Below are positions 6,444-13,386 of a stretch of DNA of 64,000 bases, in pieces. The notes beneath the pieces were generated by a model, which worked only from the letters and a program-made list of their open reading frames with translations, was not told where the DNA came from and did no database searches. The position numbers and the translations under genes are program-made. The DNA lies in assembly GCF_007097385.1 (NCBI RefSeq), contig NZ_VJZS01000002.1, positions 97,164 through 161,163 of the forward strand. Direction: 5' to 3'. Within the stretch, counting starts at the first letter, position 1; the number at the start of each line of letters is the position of its first letter. Origin of the DNA: Flavobacterium sp. ZT3R18. Its GTDB lineage: Bacteria; Bacteroidota; Bacteroidia; Flavobacteriales; Flavobacteriaceae.

Positions 6444-6845
6444 TTAAAGTTTTATTAGTTCTGTTAAATCGGCAGTTTTAGTTTGGTTTATAAAGCATTC
6501 CTGTAAACCTCCTAAAAATGCTGCTTTAAAATTTTCGGCAGTCTTTAGTGATTTGCATACATCTACAAATTGAAAACAAAAACAATCTATTTCTTTATTA
6601 AACCAATCCCAAAACACTTTTTCTTTGATTATACCTTTGCTATTTTTATGCGTGTTTTTGGCTTCCATCTTACAACCATACTCAAAGATTATTTTATTAA
6701 AATCCTCGTTTGTTAGTTGCATTAATTCTATTGCTTTGGTTCTAAATTCGCTTCGAGCTTGTAACATAAAATCTGAAAACAAAATTTTATTTCCTGTCTT
6801 TTCGATTTTACCCTCTACTATTTTGTAAGTTTCTAAAAATTCCAT
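6444..6845 (-). CDS. Unknown element protein, 133 residues
   Basis: 133 residues, with a cysteine and aromatic-rich middle (VFWDWFNKEIDCFCFQFVDV) and no signal peptide or clear membrane helix. GGAAACACTTAAC lies 16 nt upstream of the ATG, a one-base variant of the motif shared with int. First gene after the small HTH regulator. Not recognised. Confidence 0.65.
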   Translation of the reverse strand: MEFLETYKIVEGKIEKTGNKILFSDFMLQARSEFRTKAIELMQLTNEDFNKIIFEYGCKMEAKNTHKNSKGIIKEKVFWDWFNKEIDCFCFQFVDVCKSLKTAENFKAAFLGGLQECFINQTKTADLTELIKL

Positions 6846-6861
6846 TTTATCGCTTTATTCT

Positions 6862-6874
6862 GTTAAGTGTTTCC
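6862..6874 (-). promoter_or_regulatory. GGAAACACTTAAC leader motif
   Basis: Minus-strand variant of the AGAAACACTTA motif, ending 16 nt before the ATG at 6845 and just after the stop of the HTH gene at 6885. Complementary over 10-11 nt to the linker of the candidate small RNA. Confidence 0.5.
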
Positions 6875-6884
6875 TTTTTTTACT

Positions 6885-7103
6885 TTATGCACTTGCAACC
6901 GCTTGAAGTTTTGCGGTTGCTTTGCTCTTTTTCTTTTTGTAGTTCTCTAAATATTCGGCTGTTACCTCAATAATCCTTACATCTTCTTTAGTTTGTTTTC
7001 CGTTAAAAAAACCTTGAACCGTTGCATAATGTACACCGCTCAAATTTGCAATTTCTTTAATTGCACCAGTTGGCAACTGCTTTTTTATTTCTTGAATATT
7101 CAT
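6885..7103 (-). CDS. Small XRE/lambda-repressor-like HTH protein
   Basis: 72 residues. IKEIANLSGVHYATVQGFFN is a helix-turn-helix of the repressor type, followed by VRIIEVTAEYLENYKKKK and an alanine/lysine-rich tail. It is the first gene behind a strong promoter (7146-7176) and the likely regulator of the downstream small-gene operon (6845 to 3416). Confidence 0.75.
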   Translation of the reverse strand: MNIQEIKKQLPTGAIKEIANLSGVHYATVQGFFNGKQTKEDVRIIEVTAEYLENYKKKKSKATAKLQAVASA

Positions 7104-7145
7104 TATTTTTATTTTTTTAAATTGTTATTTTCAATATTTATTCTG

Positions 7146-7176
7146 CAAATATAAAGTTTCAATTACGAAATACAAA
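7146..7176 (-). promoter_or_regulatory. Consensus promoter for the HTH-led operon
   Basis: On the minus strand TTTG (7176-7173), a 19-nt spacer, then TATATTTG (7153-7146): an exact Bacteroidota -33/-7 promoter. The start codon at 7103 lies ~43 nt beyond. GTTTCAAT/AGTTTCAATT words repeat around it and may be operator sites. Confidence 0.75.
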
Positions 7177-7221
7177 CATTTTTAATAAAAAGTTTCAATT
7201 TTTGTTTTGAAACATTTTTAC

Positions 7222-7250
7222 GTAAAAAAAGCGGTTGTTAAAACCGCTTT
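7222..7250 (-). terminator. Terminator of the arm-domain gene
   Basis: AAAGCGGTT (7228-7236) pairs perfectly with AACCGCTTT (7242-7250) and is followed on the minus strand by a run of T. It lies 19 nt past the stop of the 7269-7916 gene and separates it from the next operon. Confidence 0.85.
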
Positions 7251-7268
7251 AAAAAAAATATTAAATAT

Positions 7269-7916
7269 CTACAATTCAGTTAAATACTGAAAATCTTTCA
7301 TTAAAATCTTTGTTGTTTTTTCATCAACACTATACCTAAATAAATCATCATAAATTTTTATATAATTATCGCCAAAATATAAATCTGCTACAATATAATT
7401 AATATTGTAGTCTTTGAAACTTGGGTAATTTATTTGACTTATGCAAGTTCTTACATTACTTACTATTTCATTTTTATTGTCTAATTCTTGAAATCCATTA
7501 AGAAAAGACAATAAAGTATTAATTTCTGAATAACTTAAATCTGTTAATGACTTTGGGGCATCTTCAACCTCTTTATCAATTAACTTTCCGAAATTATTTT
7601 CAATGATAATATATAACGGCTTTGAAAGTCTGTAAATATCTTTACTTGTTAATAATTTTTCATTATTTTTCGACAACAAAATAACGCATCTTTCGACTCG
7701 TTTTATTTCATCACTTAAAAATTTTATAAATGTTTCTTCCTCTAATTGTGAATCACTTAAATACTCAAAAAATTTATTTTCCGACTTAAATTTATAAATT
7801 TTTCTATCATAAATAACCTGTACATAAACTGGATATGTTTCTTTTCCGTTTTCTTTTTTGGGTTTTAAATTAGTGTTTAAATAATGTTTTACTGTGATTT
7901 TGCTTTGTTTACTCAT
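7269..7916 (-). CDS. Stand-alone arm-binding-domain-like protein without recombinase domain
   Basis: 215 residues. Residues ~6-50 (ITVKHYLNTNLKPKKENGKE, then YPVYVQVIYDRKIYKFKS) look like the N-terminal arm DNA-binding domain of Bacteroidota tyrosine recombinases. No R...HxxR...Y catalytic block follows; the rest is an acidic helical region that is not recognised. It has its own terminator, and AGAAACACTTAAC lies 11 nt before its start. By analogy it might compete with or assist the integrase at arm sites, for example as an excision factor; this is inference. Confidence 0.65.
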   Translation of the reverse strand: MSKQSKITVKHYLNTNLKPKKENGKETYPVYVQVIYDRKIYKFKSENKFFEYLSDSQLEEETFIKFLSDEIKRVERCVILLSKNNEKLLTSKDIYRLSKPLYIIIENNFGKLIDKEVEDAPKSLTDLSYSEINTLLSFLNGFQELDNKNEIVSNVRTCISQINYPSFKDYNINYIVADLYFGDNYIKIYDDLFRYSVDEKTTKILMKDFQYLTEL

Positions 7917-7927
7917 TTTTTTGTTTT

Positions 7928-7940
7928 GTTAAGTGTTTCT
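7928..7940 (-). promoter_or_regulatory. AGAAACACTTAAC leader motif
   Basis: Minus-strand AGAAACACTTAAC ending 11 nt before the ATG at 7916. It is preceded by TATTTTCG, a one-mismatch -7 box, so the motif would be at the very 5' end of the mRNA, as for the integrase. Confidence 0.55.
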
Positions 7941-8107
7941 GTAGTGCGAAAATAACAAAAAAAAAGATGTTTTTTTGTCATTAAATATCAATAATTTTAA
8001 TATTTGTGTGGTGGGTATTAAAATTATTCATATTTAATTGTGTAAAATAACCACTCCAGTTTGGGCGGTGGGTTTGTGGGTGGCGAATCTAAAAAAGTAT
8101 AATAAAA

Positions 8108-8129
8108 AACCGCTCCAGTTGGTGCGGTT
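8108..8129 (-). terminator. Terminator of the 72-residue gene
   Basis: AACCGC (8108-8113) pairs with GCGGTT (8124-8129), followed on the minus strand by a T run. A diverged copy of the same hairpin sequence (CCACTCCAGTTTGGGCGGTG) lies near 8049-8068. Confidence 0.6.
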
Positions 8130-8206
8130 CTTTTGGCTAAATATTTGTGTATTTATCCAGTTTTTAATTATAAATAAAATCCGTTTTGGTGTGTGGTTTC
8201 GTTTTT

Positions 8207-8425
8207 TTATTCCAGTTTGGCAAGTTCTTTTAATTGCTTTTCTATCGGTTCGCTCAATGCGTTGTATAGCGTGCTTTTACTTATGTAGTATTTTGGGTAA
8301 ATGTAATTTCGCCAAATTACTGTAAGTGGTATGTCTTGTGTGTTATGGTTTTGATACTCGTTTACTATTTCTTTGTATCGTAAAAGTTTGTTTTTTAACG
8401 CTCCCTGTTGTCTTGTTAGTGCCAT
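8207..8425 (-). CDS. Small helical HTH-like protein, 72 residues
   Basis: The frame opens at a TTG (8446), but that TTG lies inside the -7 box of its own promoter, so the ATG at 8425 (MALTRQQGALKNKLL) is the real start. The product is basic and helical, with DIPLTVIWRNYIYPKY and ISKSTLYNALSEPIEKQL, the latter HTH-like. Similar small proteins sit near integrases in Bacteroidota mobile elements, from memory. It lies between the integrase and the arm-domain gene, with its own promoter and terminator. Confidence 0.65.
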   Translation of the reverse strand: MALTRQQGALKNKLLRYKEIVNEYQNHNTQDIPLTVIWRNYIYPKYYISKSTLYNALSEPIEKQLKELAKLE

Positions 8426-8443
8426 TTGTAAAAGTTTATACGG

Positions 8444-8474
8444 CAAATTTAAAAACTCTAAAAATACTTTGCAA
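8444..8474 (-). promoter_or_regulatory. Promoter of the 72-residue gene
   Basis: On the minus strand TTG (8474-8472), a 20-nt spacer and TAAATTTG (8451-8444). The ATG at 8425 follows after about 18 nt, so the mRNA leader is very short. Confidence 0.65.
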
Positions 8475-8644
8475 GGCGATTTTTTTGCTTACAATTTGTT
8501 GCAAAAAACTATAAAAGCATACATAAACCAACTGGCACAAACCAATATACAAACGGGTGGCGAAATAATTAACGATAAGGTTATACTTGCAACAAGCCAG
8601 TAAAAAAGTGTGGTGGGGGTGTATTTGTATTTTTTCATAACTGG
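8447..8644. other. Gap between the small gene and the integrase
   Basis: About 200 bp with the promoter above and no supported gene. A plus-strand frame running 8373-8603 has a plausible C-terminal half but begins inside the antisense gene and has no promoter; it was not accepted. Confidence 0.4.
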
Positions 8645-9838
8645 TTAAAAGTTTACCGCTAATAGTTCCTTTTCTATGGTACTATCCATTATATGCCCGT
8701 AAATTTGAGTAGTGGCAAGATTTCTATGCCCTAATAATTTTTGTACGGTAGTTATTGAAACGCCTTTGTAAAGTAAGTATGTAGCGGTTGTATGCCGTGC
8801 CGTGTGAAAGGTTACTTTTTTTTCAATCTTTGCCAGTTCACAAATTTTTAGTAATACTTTGTTTATTTGTTGGTTAGTTAAATAATTGAAACAAAAAACG
8901 CTTTGAAACGAGAAGTATTTATTTACTATCTCAATGGGTTTGCCATTGAAAATTGCAAATATTGGCAATCGTATGGTATCGCCTGTTTTTTCCATTTTCT
9001 TTACTAAATATTTATTTCCCTCTATGGTTTCAAAATCTGTTTTTTGCAAACTTATTACATCGCTATATCTTAATCCTGTGTAGGTGGCAAACAAAAATAA
9101 GTCTTTTGCATATTGGTATTTTTGGTTTTCGCCTGTGAGTTCCACGTTCTCAAATAACTCTATTTCGGTGGGGTTCAAAAATACTTTTTCGGTTGGTTCT
9201 AACTTAATTTTAAACTTTCTGAATGGGTACGTTTCATAAGACATCAAATTTTTGTTAATCGCTAAATTGACAAAGATTTTAATGTTTGAAAAATATTTAT
9301 ATATCGTGTTATGTCTTAATTTTTTCTTGCATTTGCCATCAAAAGACAAAGTTTGTTTTTCGCAAAATCGGTTAAAATCGTGCAAAAATTCAAAGGTAAT
9401 TTCATTAAAATCAATTTCGTTTTTAAATTGCTTTAATCGTTTTAGTGTACTGCGTTGGTTGTTTTTTGTGGCGTTGTTGTAGTTTCCGTTTTTAATTTCA
9501 TTTTCGCAAAAGTCCGTAAAATTAAATTTTTGTTTTGGCTTAAAAAAGTCATCCAACATCGATAAACTAAACGGCTTATTTTGGTTTATCAAATCCAGTT
9601 CAAAGTTTTCTAAATTTCGCAAAGTTTCTGAAATTTGCTTATTTAGTTTAATTCCGTTTGCAAAATCGGTTTTTATTGTCTTGTTTTTGTAGTGCCAGTA
9701 TTGTGGTTCTAAATAAATATTTGTACTAAAATATTTTTTACGACCGTTCAAATAACATTCTATTTGAATCAAACCTTTGCCCTGTGGGTTCAGTTTATTT
9801 TTACGGTTAAAAACCGTGTTGAATTTAGTTTTATTCAT
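8645..9838 (-). CDS. int: Tyrosine recombinase/integrase
   Basis: 397 residues, full length for Bacteroidota phage-integrase-family proteins. The N-terminal arm-binding domain covers residues ~1-90 and the SAM-like core-binding domain ~100-195. The catalytic domain follows with Arg in ATYTGLRYSDVISLQ, HTARHTTATYLL (HxxR), LLGHRNLATTQ and the nucleophile Tyr in QIYGHI. It should integrate and excise the element by site-specific recombination. It sits at the right edge next to core genes, as expected for an integrase. Its ATG directly abuts AGAAACACTTACTTAC, so the gene is a prime candidate for control by the element's small RNA. Confidence 0.97.
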   Translation of the reverse strand: MNKTKFNTVFNRKNKLNPQGKGLIQIECYLNGRKKYFSTNIYLEPQYWHYKNKTIKTDFANGIKLNKQISETLRNLENFELDLINQNKPFSLSMLDDFFKPKQKFNFTDFCENEIKNGNYNNATKNNQRSTLKRLKQFKNEIDFNEITFEFLHDFNRFCEKQTLSFDGKCKKKLRHNTIYKYFSNIKIFVNLAINKNLMSYETYPFRKFKIKLEPTEKVFLNPTEIELFENVELTGENQKYQYAKDLFLFATYTGLRYSDVISLQKTDFETIEGNKYLVKKMEKTGDTIRLPIFAIFNGKPIEIVNKYFSFQSVFCFNYLTNQQINKVLLKICELAKIEKKVTFHTARHTTATYLLYKGVSITTVQKLLGHRNLATTQIYGHIMDSTIEKELLAVNF

Positions 9839-9867
9839 GTAAGTAAGTGTTTCTTACTGCAAACCTA
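9839..9867 (-). promoter_or_regulatory. Integrase leader: -7 box and AGAAACACTTACTTAC motif
   Basis: On the minus strand TAGGTTTG (9867-9860) fits the -7 consensus; no good -33 box is seen. Five nt later comes AGAAACACTTACTTAC (9854-9839), which ends immediately at the ATG. Transcription would start near or within the motif, so the whole short leader would be complementary to the candidate small RNA over at least 12 nt. Confidence 0.6.
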
Positions 9868-10021
9868 CAAATAAAAAATCAATATCGTTGGTAGAAAACT
9901 GGTATCAATTCTATTGATTAAATTTGATAAATATATTAATCAATATTTGATTAAACCCTTATTCTATAAGGGTTTTGACAAAAAAGTGTTTGTTAATTTA
10001 CATAGTTTAAAATATAAAAAG
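9868..10021. other. Right-end region with inverted repeat and hairpin, possible attachment region
   Basis: No gene. ATTGATTAA (9913-9921) is inverted as TTAATCAAT (9936-9944), and AACCCTTA (9954-9961) pairs with TAAGGGTT (9967-9974) followed by T's. The stretch lies between the integrase and the first core gene, where an att site is expected, but no duplicate was found near the left end of the window. Confidence 0.4.
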
Positions 10022-10029
10022 TATCTTTG
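10022..10029 (+). promoter_or_regulatory. -7 box of the DUF4254/GT9 operon
   Basis: TATCTTTG, a perfect TAnnTTTG, 21 nt before the ATG at 10051. The upstream open frame begins at a TTG inside this box, which argues for the later start. A clear -33 box is not seen at the usual distance, so the upstream part may have been replaced by the element insertion. Confidence 0.6.
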
Positions 10030-10050
10030 TATCACAAAAATGATAAAGAT

Positions 10051-10656
10051 ATGTTTTCTAAATTAGCTTATTCTGTTTTCGAACAAAGTATAAAAGATTA
10101 TCACCAGTTTGATAATGTAGATCAACCCATAAACAATCCTTTCCCAAAAGAGAAATTTGAACATTTATTGTATTTAAAAAACTGGATTGACACCGTACAA
10201 TGGCATTTTGAAGACATCATTCGTGATCCAAATATTGATCCTGTAGCCGCTTTGACCTTAAAAAGAAGAATCGACGCTTCGAATCAGGAACGTACCGATA
10301 TGGTAGAATATATCGACGGTTATTTTCTTCAAAAATACAGTCATGCAGTGGTTAAAGAGAATGCTAAAATCAATTCTGAAAGTCCTGCTTGGGCTTTTGA
10401 CAGATTGTCTATTTTGGCGCTAAAAATTTACCACATGAATGAAGAAGCGACTCGTACCGAAGCTTCACAAGATCACAGAGACAAATGTCAAGCCAAATTG
10501 AACATCCTTTTAGAACAAAGATCGGATTTGTCAACGGCAATTGATGATTTATTGACAGACATCGAAAATGGAGATAAATTCATGAAAGTGTACAAACAAA
10601 TGAAAATGTACAACGACGATGATTTGAATCCCGTTTTGTATCAAAACAAAAAATAA
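10051..10656 (+). CDS. DUF4254 domain protein
   Basis: 201 residues from the ATG MFSKLAYSVFEQSIKDYHQ. The frame extends 8 codons further up, but only through a TTG in the promoter. The charged helical sequence with WHFEDIIRDPNIDP and RRIDASNQERTDMVEYID matches the DUF4254 family as I remember it; the function is unknown. It lies 3 nt before a glycosyltransferase family 9 gene, an arrangement common in Bacteroidota and suggestive of a role in lipopolysaccharide biosynthesis. Confidence 0.85.
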   Translation: MFSKLAYSVFEQSIKDYHQFDNVDQPINNPFPKEKFEHLLYLKNWIDTVQWHFEDIIRDPNIDPVAALTLKRRIDASNQERTDMVEYIDGYFLQKYSHAVVKENAKINSESPAWAFDRLSILALKIYHMNEEATRTEASQDHRDKCQAKLNILLEQRSDLSTAIDDLLTDIENGDKFMKVYKQMKMYNDDDLNPVLYQNKK

Positions 10657-10659
10657 TTT

Positions 10660-11700
10660 TTGGCAACAATTTTGTCCCCAAAAATTAAACATATAGCCGT
10701 CATGAGACTTTCCGCAATGGGAGATGTCGCCATGACGGTTCCTGTTTTACGGGCTTTTGTAAATCAGTATCCAGAAGTAAAAATTACGGTAGTTTCCAGA
10801 CCTTTTTTCAAACCTTTTTTTGATGGAATTCCCAATCTTTCTTTTTTTGCTTTCGATGAAAAAGAAAGACACAAAGGATTCCTAGGGCTATGCCGATTAT
10901 TTCAAGATTTAAATAAGTTGAATATTGATGCTTTTGCCGATTTGCATAATGTCCTGCGTTCTAAAATCGTGAGAACACTTTTTGCTTTAAGCGGAAAAAA
11001 TACAGCTTCAGTAGACAAAGGAAGAGATGAGAAAAAAGCTCTGACCCGTCCCGAAAATAAAGTCTTCAAACCATTGACTACCATGTTCGAAAGACACATC
11101 AAAGTGTTCGAACAACTTGGTTTTGCTGTGAATTTATCCAATCCAATATTTCCTAAAAAAGCCATTTTAGACTCCGATATTCTCAAAATTATTGGCAATT
11201 CGCAACAAAAATTGATTGGAATTGCCCCTTTTGCACAATACGATTCCAAAGTCTATCCTCTGGACTTAATGCAAGAAGTAATAGACACTTTGGCATTAGA
11301 TCCAAACAATACCATTTTGCTTTTTGGTGGCGGAAAAAAAGAAATCGAAATTCTAAATACGCTAAGTTCTGGTAAAGATAATGTCATCAATATGGCTGGA
11401 AAAATCAAGTTTCAACAAGAGTTGCAACTCATCAGTAATCTGGATGTGATGCTTTCTATGGATTCCGGGAATGCCCATATTGCGGCAATGTTGGGTGTAA
11501 AAGTAATCACTCTTTGGGGCGCAACACATCCGTATGCTGGTTTTTCTCCTTTCAATCAAACCTTTAAAAATGCCTTGGTTTCCGATAGCCATTTGTATCC
11601 AAAATTACCAACATCCGTTTATGGTAACAAAAAAGTAGAAGGGTATGAAGATGTGATGAGAACGATTGCTGTTGAGAAAGTGGTTAATCTTGTTTTATAG
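10660..11700 (+). CDS. Glycosyltransferase family 9 (heptosyltransferase-like)
   Basis: 346 residues. IAVMRLSAMGDVAMTVPVLR at the N-terminus is the typical GT9 nucleotide-sugar fold start, and MLSMDSGNAHIAAMLGVKVI with LWGATHPYAGF is the C-terminal donor-binding signature (SGNAHIA). The family transfers heptose, or in Bacteroidota other sugars, to the lipid A core. The start is probably TTG at 10660, 3 nt after the previous stop; an ATG at 10702 would cut into the first beta strand. Cytoplasmic, facing the inner membrane. Confidence 0.93.
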   Translation: MATILSPKIKHIAVMRLSAMGDVAMTVPVLRAFVNQYPEVKITVVSRPFFKPFFDGIPNLSFFAFDEKERHKGFLGLCRLFQDLNKLNIDAFADLHNVLRSKIVRTLFALSGKNTASVDKGRDEKKALTRPENKVFKPLTTMFERHIKVFEQLGFAVNLSNPIFPKKAILDSDILKIIGNSQQKLIGIAPFAQYDSKVYPLDLMQEVIDTLALDPNNTILLFGGGKKEIEILNTLSSGKDNVINMAGKIKFQQELQLISNLDVMLSMDSGNAHIAAMLGVKVITLWGATHPYAGFSPFNQTFKNALVSDSHLYPKLPTSVYGNKKVEGYEDVMRTIAVEKVVNLVL

Positions 11701-11705
11701 TTTTT

Positions 11706-11735
11706 GCTTCGTTCCGATAATTATCGGAACGAAGC
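11706..11735. repeat. 30-bp perfect palindrome between genes
   Basis: GCTTCGTTCCGAT, AATT, ATCGGAACGAAGC: fully self-complementary. It lies 6 nt after the GT9 stop and could end transcription. A related unpaired piece (ATTGCTTCGTTCCTCGCAA) lies ~60 bp further on. The core CCGATnnnnATCGG also occurs in the palindromes at 26187, 37315 and 56351. Confidence 0.8.
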
Positions 11736-11814
11736 AATCACACTAACAGTAAGCTATGTAAATTATTGAAATAGATATACGATATGAGATTGCTTCGTTC
11801 CTCGCAATGACGAA

Positions 11815-12123
11815 CTACAAATAAATCTTCTCATCCTTACATCTTCCATAAATATATCGTTTCAAATTCGAAATGGTTTCTTGATAATCGGGGGCTTCAT
11901 ATCCAAAACGATCGTGTTCCATTTGTTCTTTTTCGATAGCGTTGCAGCCTTTTATAACTTCTTTGAGCATATCGAGCATGGCAAGCTCTTTATTGTCATT
12001 TTTTTGAAATTTGAACTCAACGATTTCATCTTGCAATTCCTCACAATACTCCAATAGTTTCGCCACTTCGGGTTCGTCCAAAAGATATTCTTTTCCTTTA
12101 AAAATTTCTCGTGTTGATTTCAT
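11815..12123 (-). CDS. Conserved-looking hypothetical protein, 102 residues
   Basis: 102 residues, acidic, helical, cytoplasmic: EVAKLLEYCEELQDEIVEFK and a C-terminal YQETISNLKRYIYGRC. No domain recognised. It follows the ferredoxin-reductase-like gene on the same strand after a 74-bp gap that contains a dispersed repeat, and may be cotranscribed with it. Confidence 0.75.
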   Translation of the reverse strand: MKSTREIFKGKEYLLDEPEVAKLLEYCEELQDEIVEFKFQKNDNKELAMLDMLKEVIKGCNAIEKEQMEHDRFGYEAPDYQETISNLKRYIYGRCKDEKIYL

Positions 12124-12129
12124 ATAAAA

Positions 12130-12193
12130 AAATAGTTTTCAGTTTTCAGTCGCGAAAAACTGTAAATTGAGACTGTAAACTGAGACTCAAAAC
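12130..12193. repeat. Dispersed intergenic repeat (TTTTCAGT/ACTGAGACT type)
   Basis: Built from TTTTCAGTCGC, AAACTG and ACTGAGACT words in both orientations. The same words make the 46,518-46,575 intergenic stretch. It does not code. Confidence 0.6.
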
Positions 12194-12197
12194 TCTT

Positions 12198-13250
12198 CTA
12201 AACATCGTCATAATCAACTCGTAAACTAGCCGAAGTAGGATGCGCTTGACAAGTCAGGATTAAACCTTCTTCAATTTCGCTATCGGTAAGGATAGAATTT
12301 TTCTTCATTATCGCTGTTCCAGAAGTTACACGAGCCAAACAACTGCTACAAATACCGCCTTGACAGGAATAAGGTGCGTCAATTCCTTGTTTTAGGGATG
12401 CTTCAAGAATGGTTTGTTTTTGTGACATTTCAAAAGTTGTTTCCTCATCATCTACCATAACGGTAATTTTTGAATGTCCAACTAACGCTTCTTGAATAGT
12501 ATTTTCATGCGAAGAGGCCTTAAATAGTTCGAATTTTATAGCCGATTCTTTAACGTTTTTTTCTTTCAAAACACCAGAAACCGTATTGATCATTTCTTCA
12601 GGGCCACACAGATAGAATTTTTCAAAATCCAATGCTGAGTGTTTGGTATTCAAGACAAAATTTACTGCAGATTTGTCAATTCTACCAAACAATGCGTTTT
12701 CCACATTAGCTTGACTGTAAACATAATGCACAAAAAGGCGACCCACATATTGAGATTGTAAATCGTGCAATTCGTGATGAAAAATGGTTTCTTCAGGAGA
12801 TTTGTTTCCATAAGCTAGAACAAAAGAACTTTTTGGCTCGCTTTTCAAAACCGATTTTATGATCGATAAAACGGGAGTAATTCCGCTACCCGCTACAAAA
12901 GCAATATAATTTTTTTGACGGTCTATTTCAGGTTCAAAAGTAAATTTCCCTTCTGGTTTTCCTACTTCAAGGACATCGCCAGCTTTTAATTTCGTGTTAG
13001 CAAATTGAGAAAAAGCACCATTTTTTACGGCTTTTACCGCAATTCGTAATTCCCCACTTGTAGGAGCAGAACAAATAGAATAGGCACGACGAATCTCGGT
13101 ATTGTCTAAAGTCAGGCGTAAATTAATATATTGACCAGCTATAAAAGTATAATTCGATTTTAATTCTTCGGGTACATTAAAAAGTATTGAAACAGCGTCT
13201 TTGGTTTCACGTTTTACTTCTTTTACAATCAGTTTTAGGAAGGATGGCAT
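12198..13250 (-). CDS. Ferredoxin-NADP reductase-like flavoprotein with C-terminal 2Fe-2S domain (PaaE type)
   Basis: 350 residues. The N-terminal FAD-binding barrel carries RRAYSICSAP (residues ~54-63). The NAD(P)H domain contains FVAGSGITPVLSIIKSVL, and FYLCGPEEMI is near its end. The C-terminal plant-type ferredoxin domain has CQGGICSSC plus a later Cys (LTCQAH) as cluster ligands. Proteins of this build pass electrons from NAD(P)H through FAD to 2Fe-2S and on to an oxygenase or other acceptor. No phenylacetate oxygenase genes are nearby, so the partner is unknown. A -7-like TACTTTTG lies upstream at 13267-13274. Confidence 0.92.
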   Translation of the reverse strand: MPSFLKLIVKEVKRETKDAVSILFNVPEELKSNYTFIAGQYINLRLTLDNTEIRRAYSICSAPTSGELRIAVKAVKNGAFSQFANTKLKAGDVLEVGKPEGKFTFEPEIDRQKNYIAFVAGSGITPVLSIIKSVLKSEPKSSFVLAYGNKSPEETIFHHELHDLQSQYVGRLFVHYVYSQANVENALFGRIDKSAVNFVLNTKHSALDFEKFYLCGPEEMINTVSGVLKEKNVKESAIKFELFKASSHENTIQEALVGHSKITVMVDDEETTFEMSQKQTILEASLKQGIDAPYSCQGGICSSCLARVTSGTAIMKKNSILTDSEIEEGLILTCQAHPTSASLRVDYDDV

Positions 13251-13266
13251 AGGAATATTTTTTTTA

Positions 13267-13274
13267 CAAAAGTA
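13267..13274 (-). promoter_or_regulatory. -7 box of the ferredoxin-reductase-like gene
   Basis: TACTTTTG on the minus strand, 16 nt before the ATG. No clear -33 box. Confidence 0.45.
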
Positions 13275-13386
13275 ATAAAACTATTTAGGATTGAAAGAAT
13301 TTGATCCCATTCAAGTTTGAATTTGATTTATTTCTGTAACGTTTTCTTACATCGATATACTTACTTACAGAACCAAAACAACAACC

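Larger units (their letters stand above)
401..9980 (-). mobile_element. Integrative element, plasmid-like or satellite-like
   Basis: About 9.6 kb of tightly packed minus-strand genes. A tyrosine recombinase lies at the right edge, followed leftwards by HTH proteins, many small unknown genes, a replication-initiator-like gene, a small-terminase-like HTH gene and a degenerate HNH-like gene. Core genes resume at 10,051. No relaxase, coupling protein, capsid or portal gene was recognised, so it is not an obvious conjugative element or complete phage. The order int-regulators-rep-terS recalls phage satellites (PICI), but this is inference. Exact ends are not determined, because no att direct repeat was found by eye and the left end may lie outside the window. 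Confidence 0.75.

Noticed and set aside
8373..8603. 76-codon plus-strand frame opposite the 72-residue gene
   Set aside because: Overlaps a better-supported minus-strand gene and its promoter, and has no promoter or leader of its own.
401..9980. Finnlakevirus-like (FLiP-type) ssDNA prophage
   Set aside because: Size and host would fit, but no capsid, packaging ATPase, lysis or membrane protein genes are visible; almost all small products are soluble.
9868..10021. att direct repeat pairing the right end with the left end
   Set aside because: Only short AT-rich words are shared with 161-400; nothing above chance by eye.
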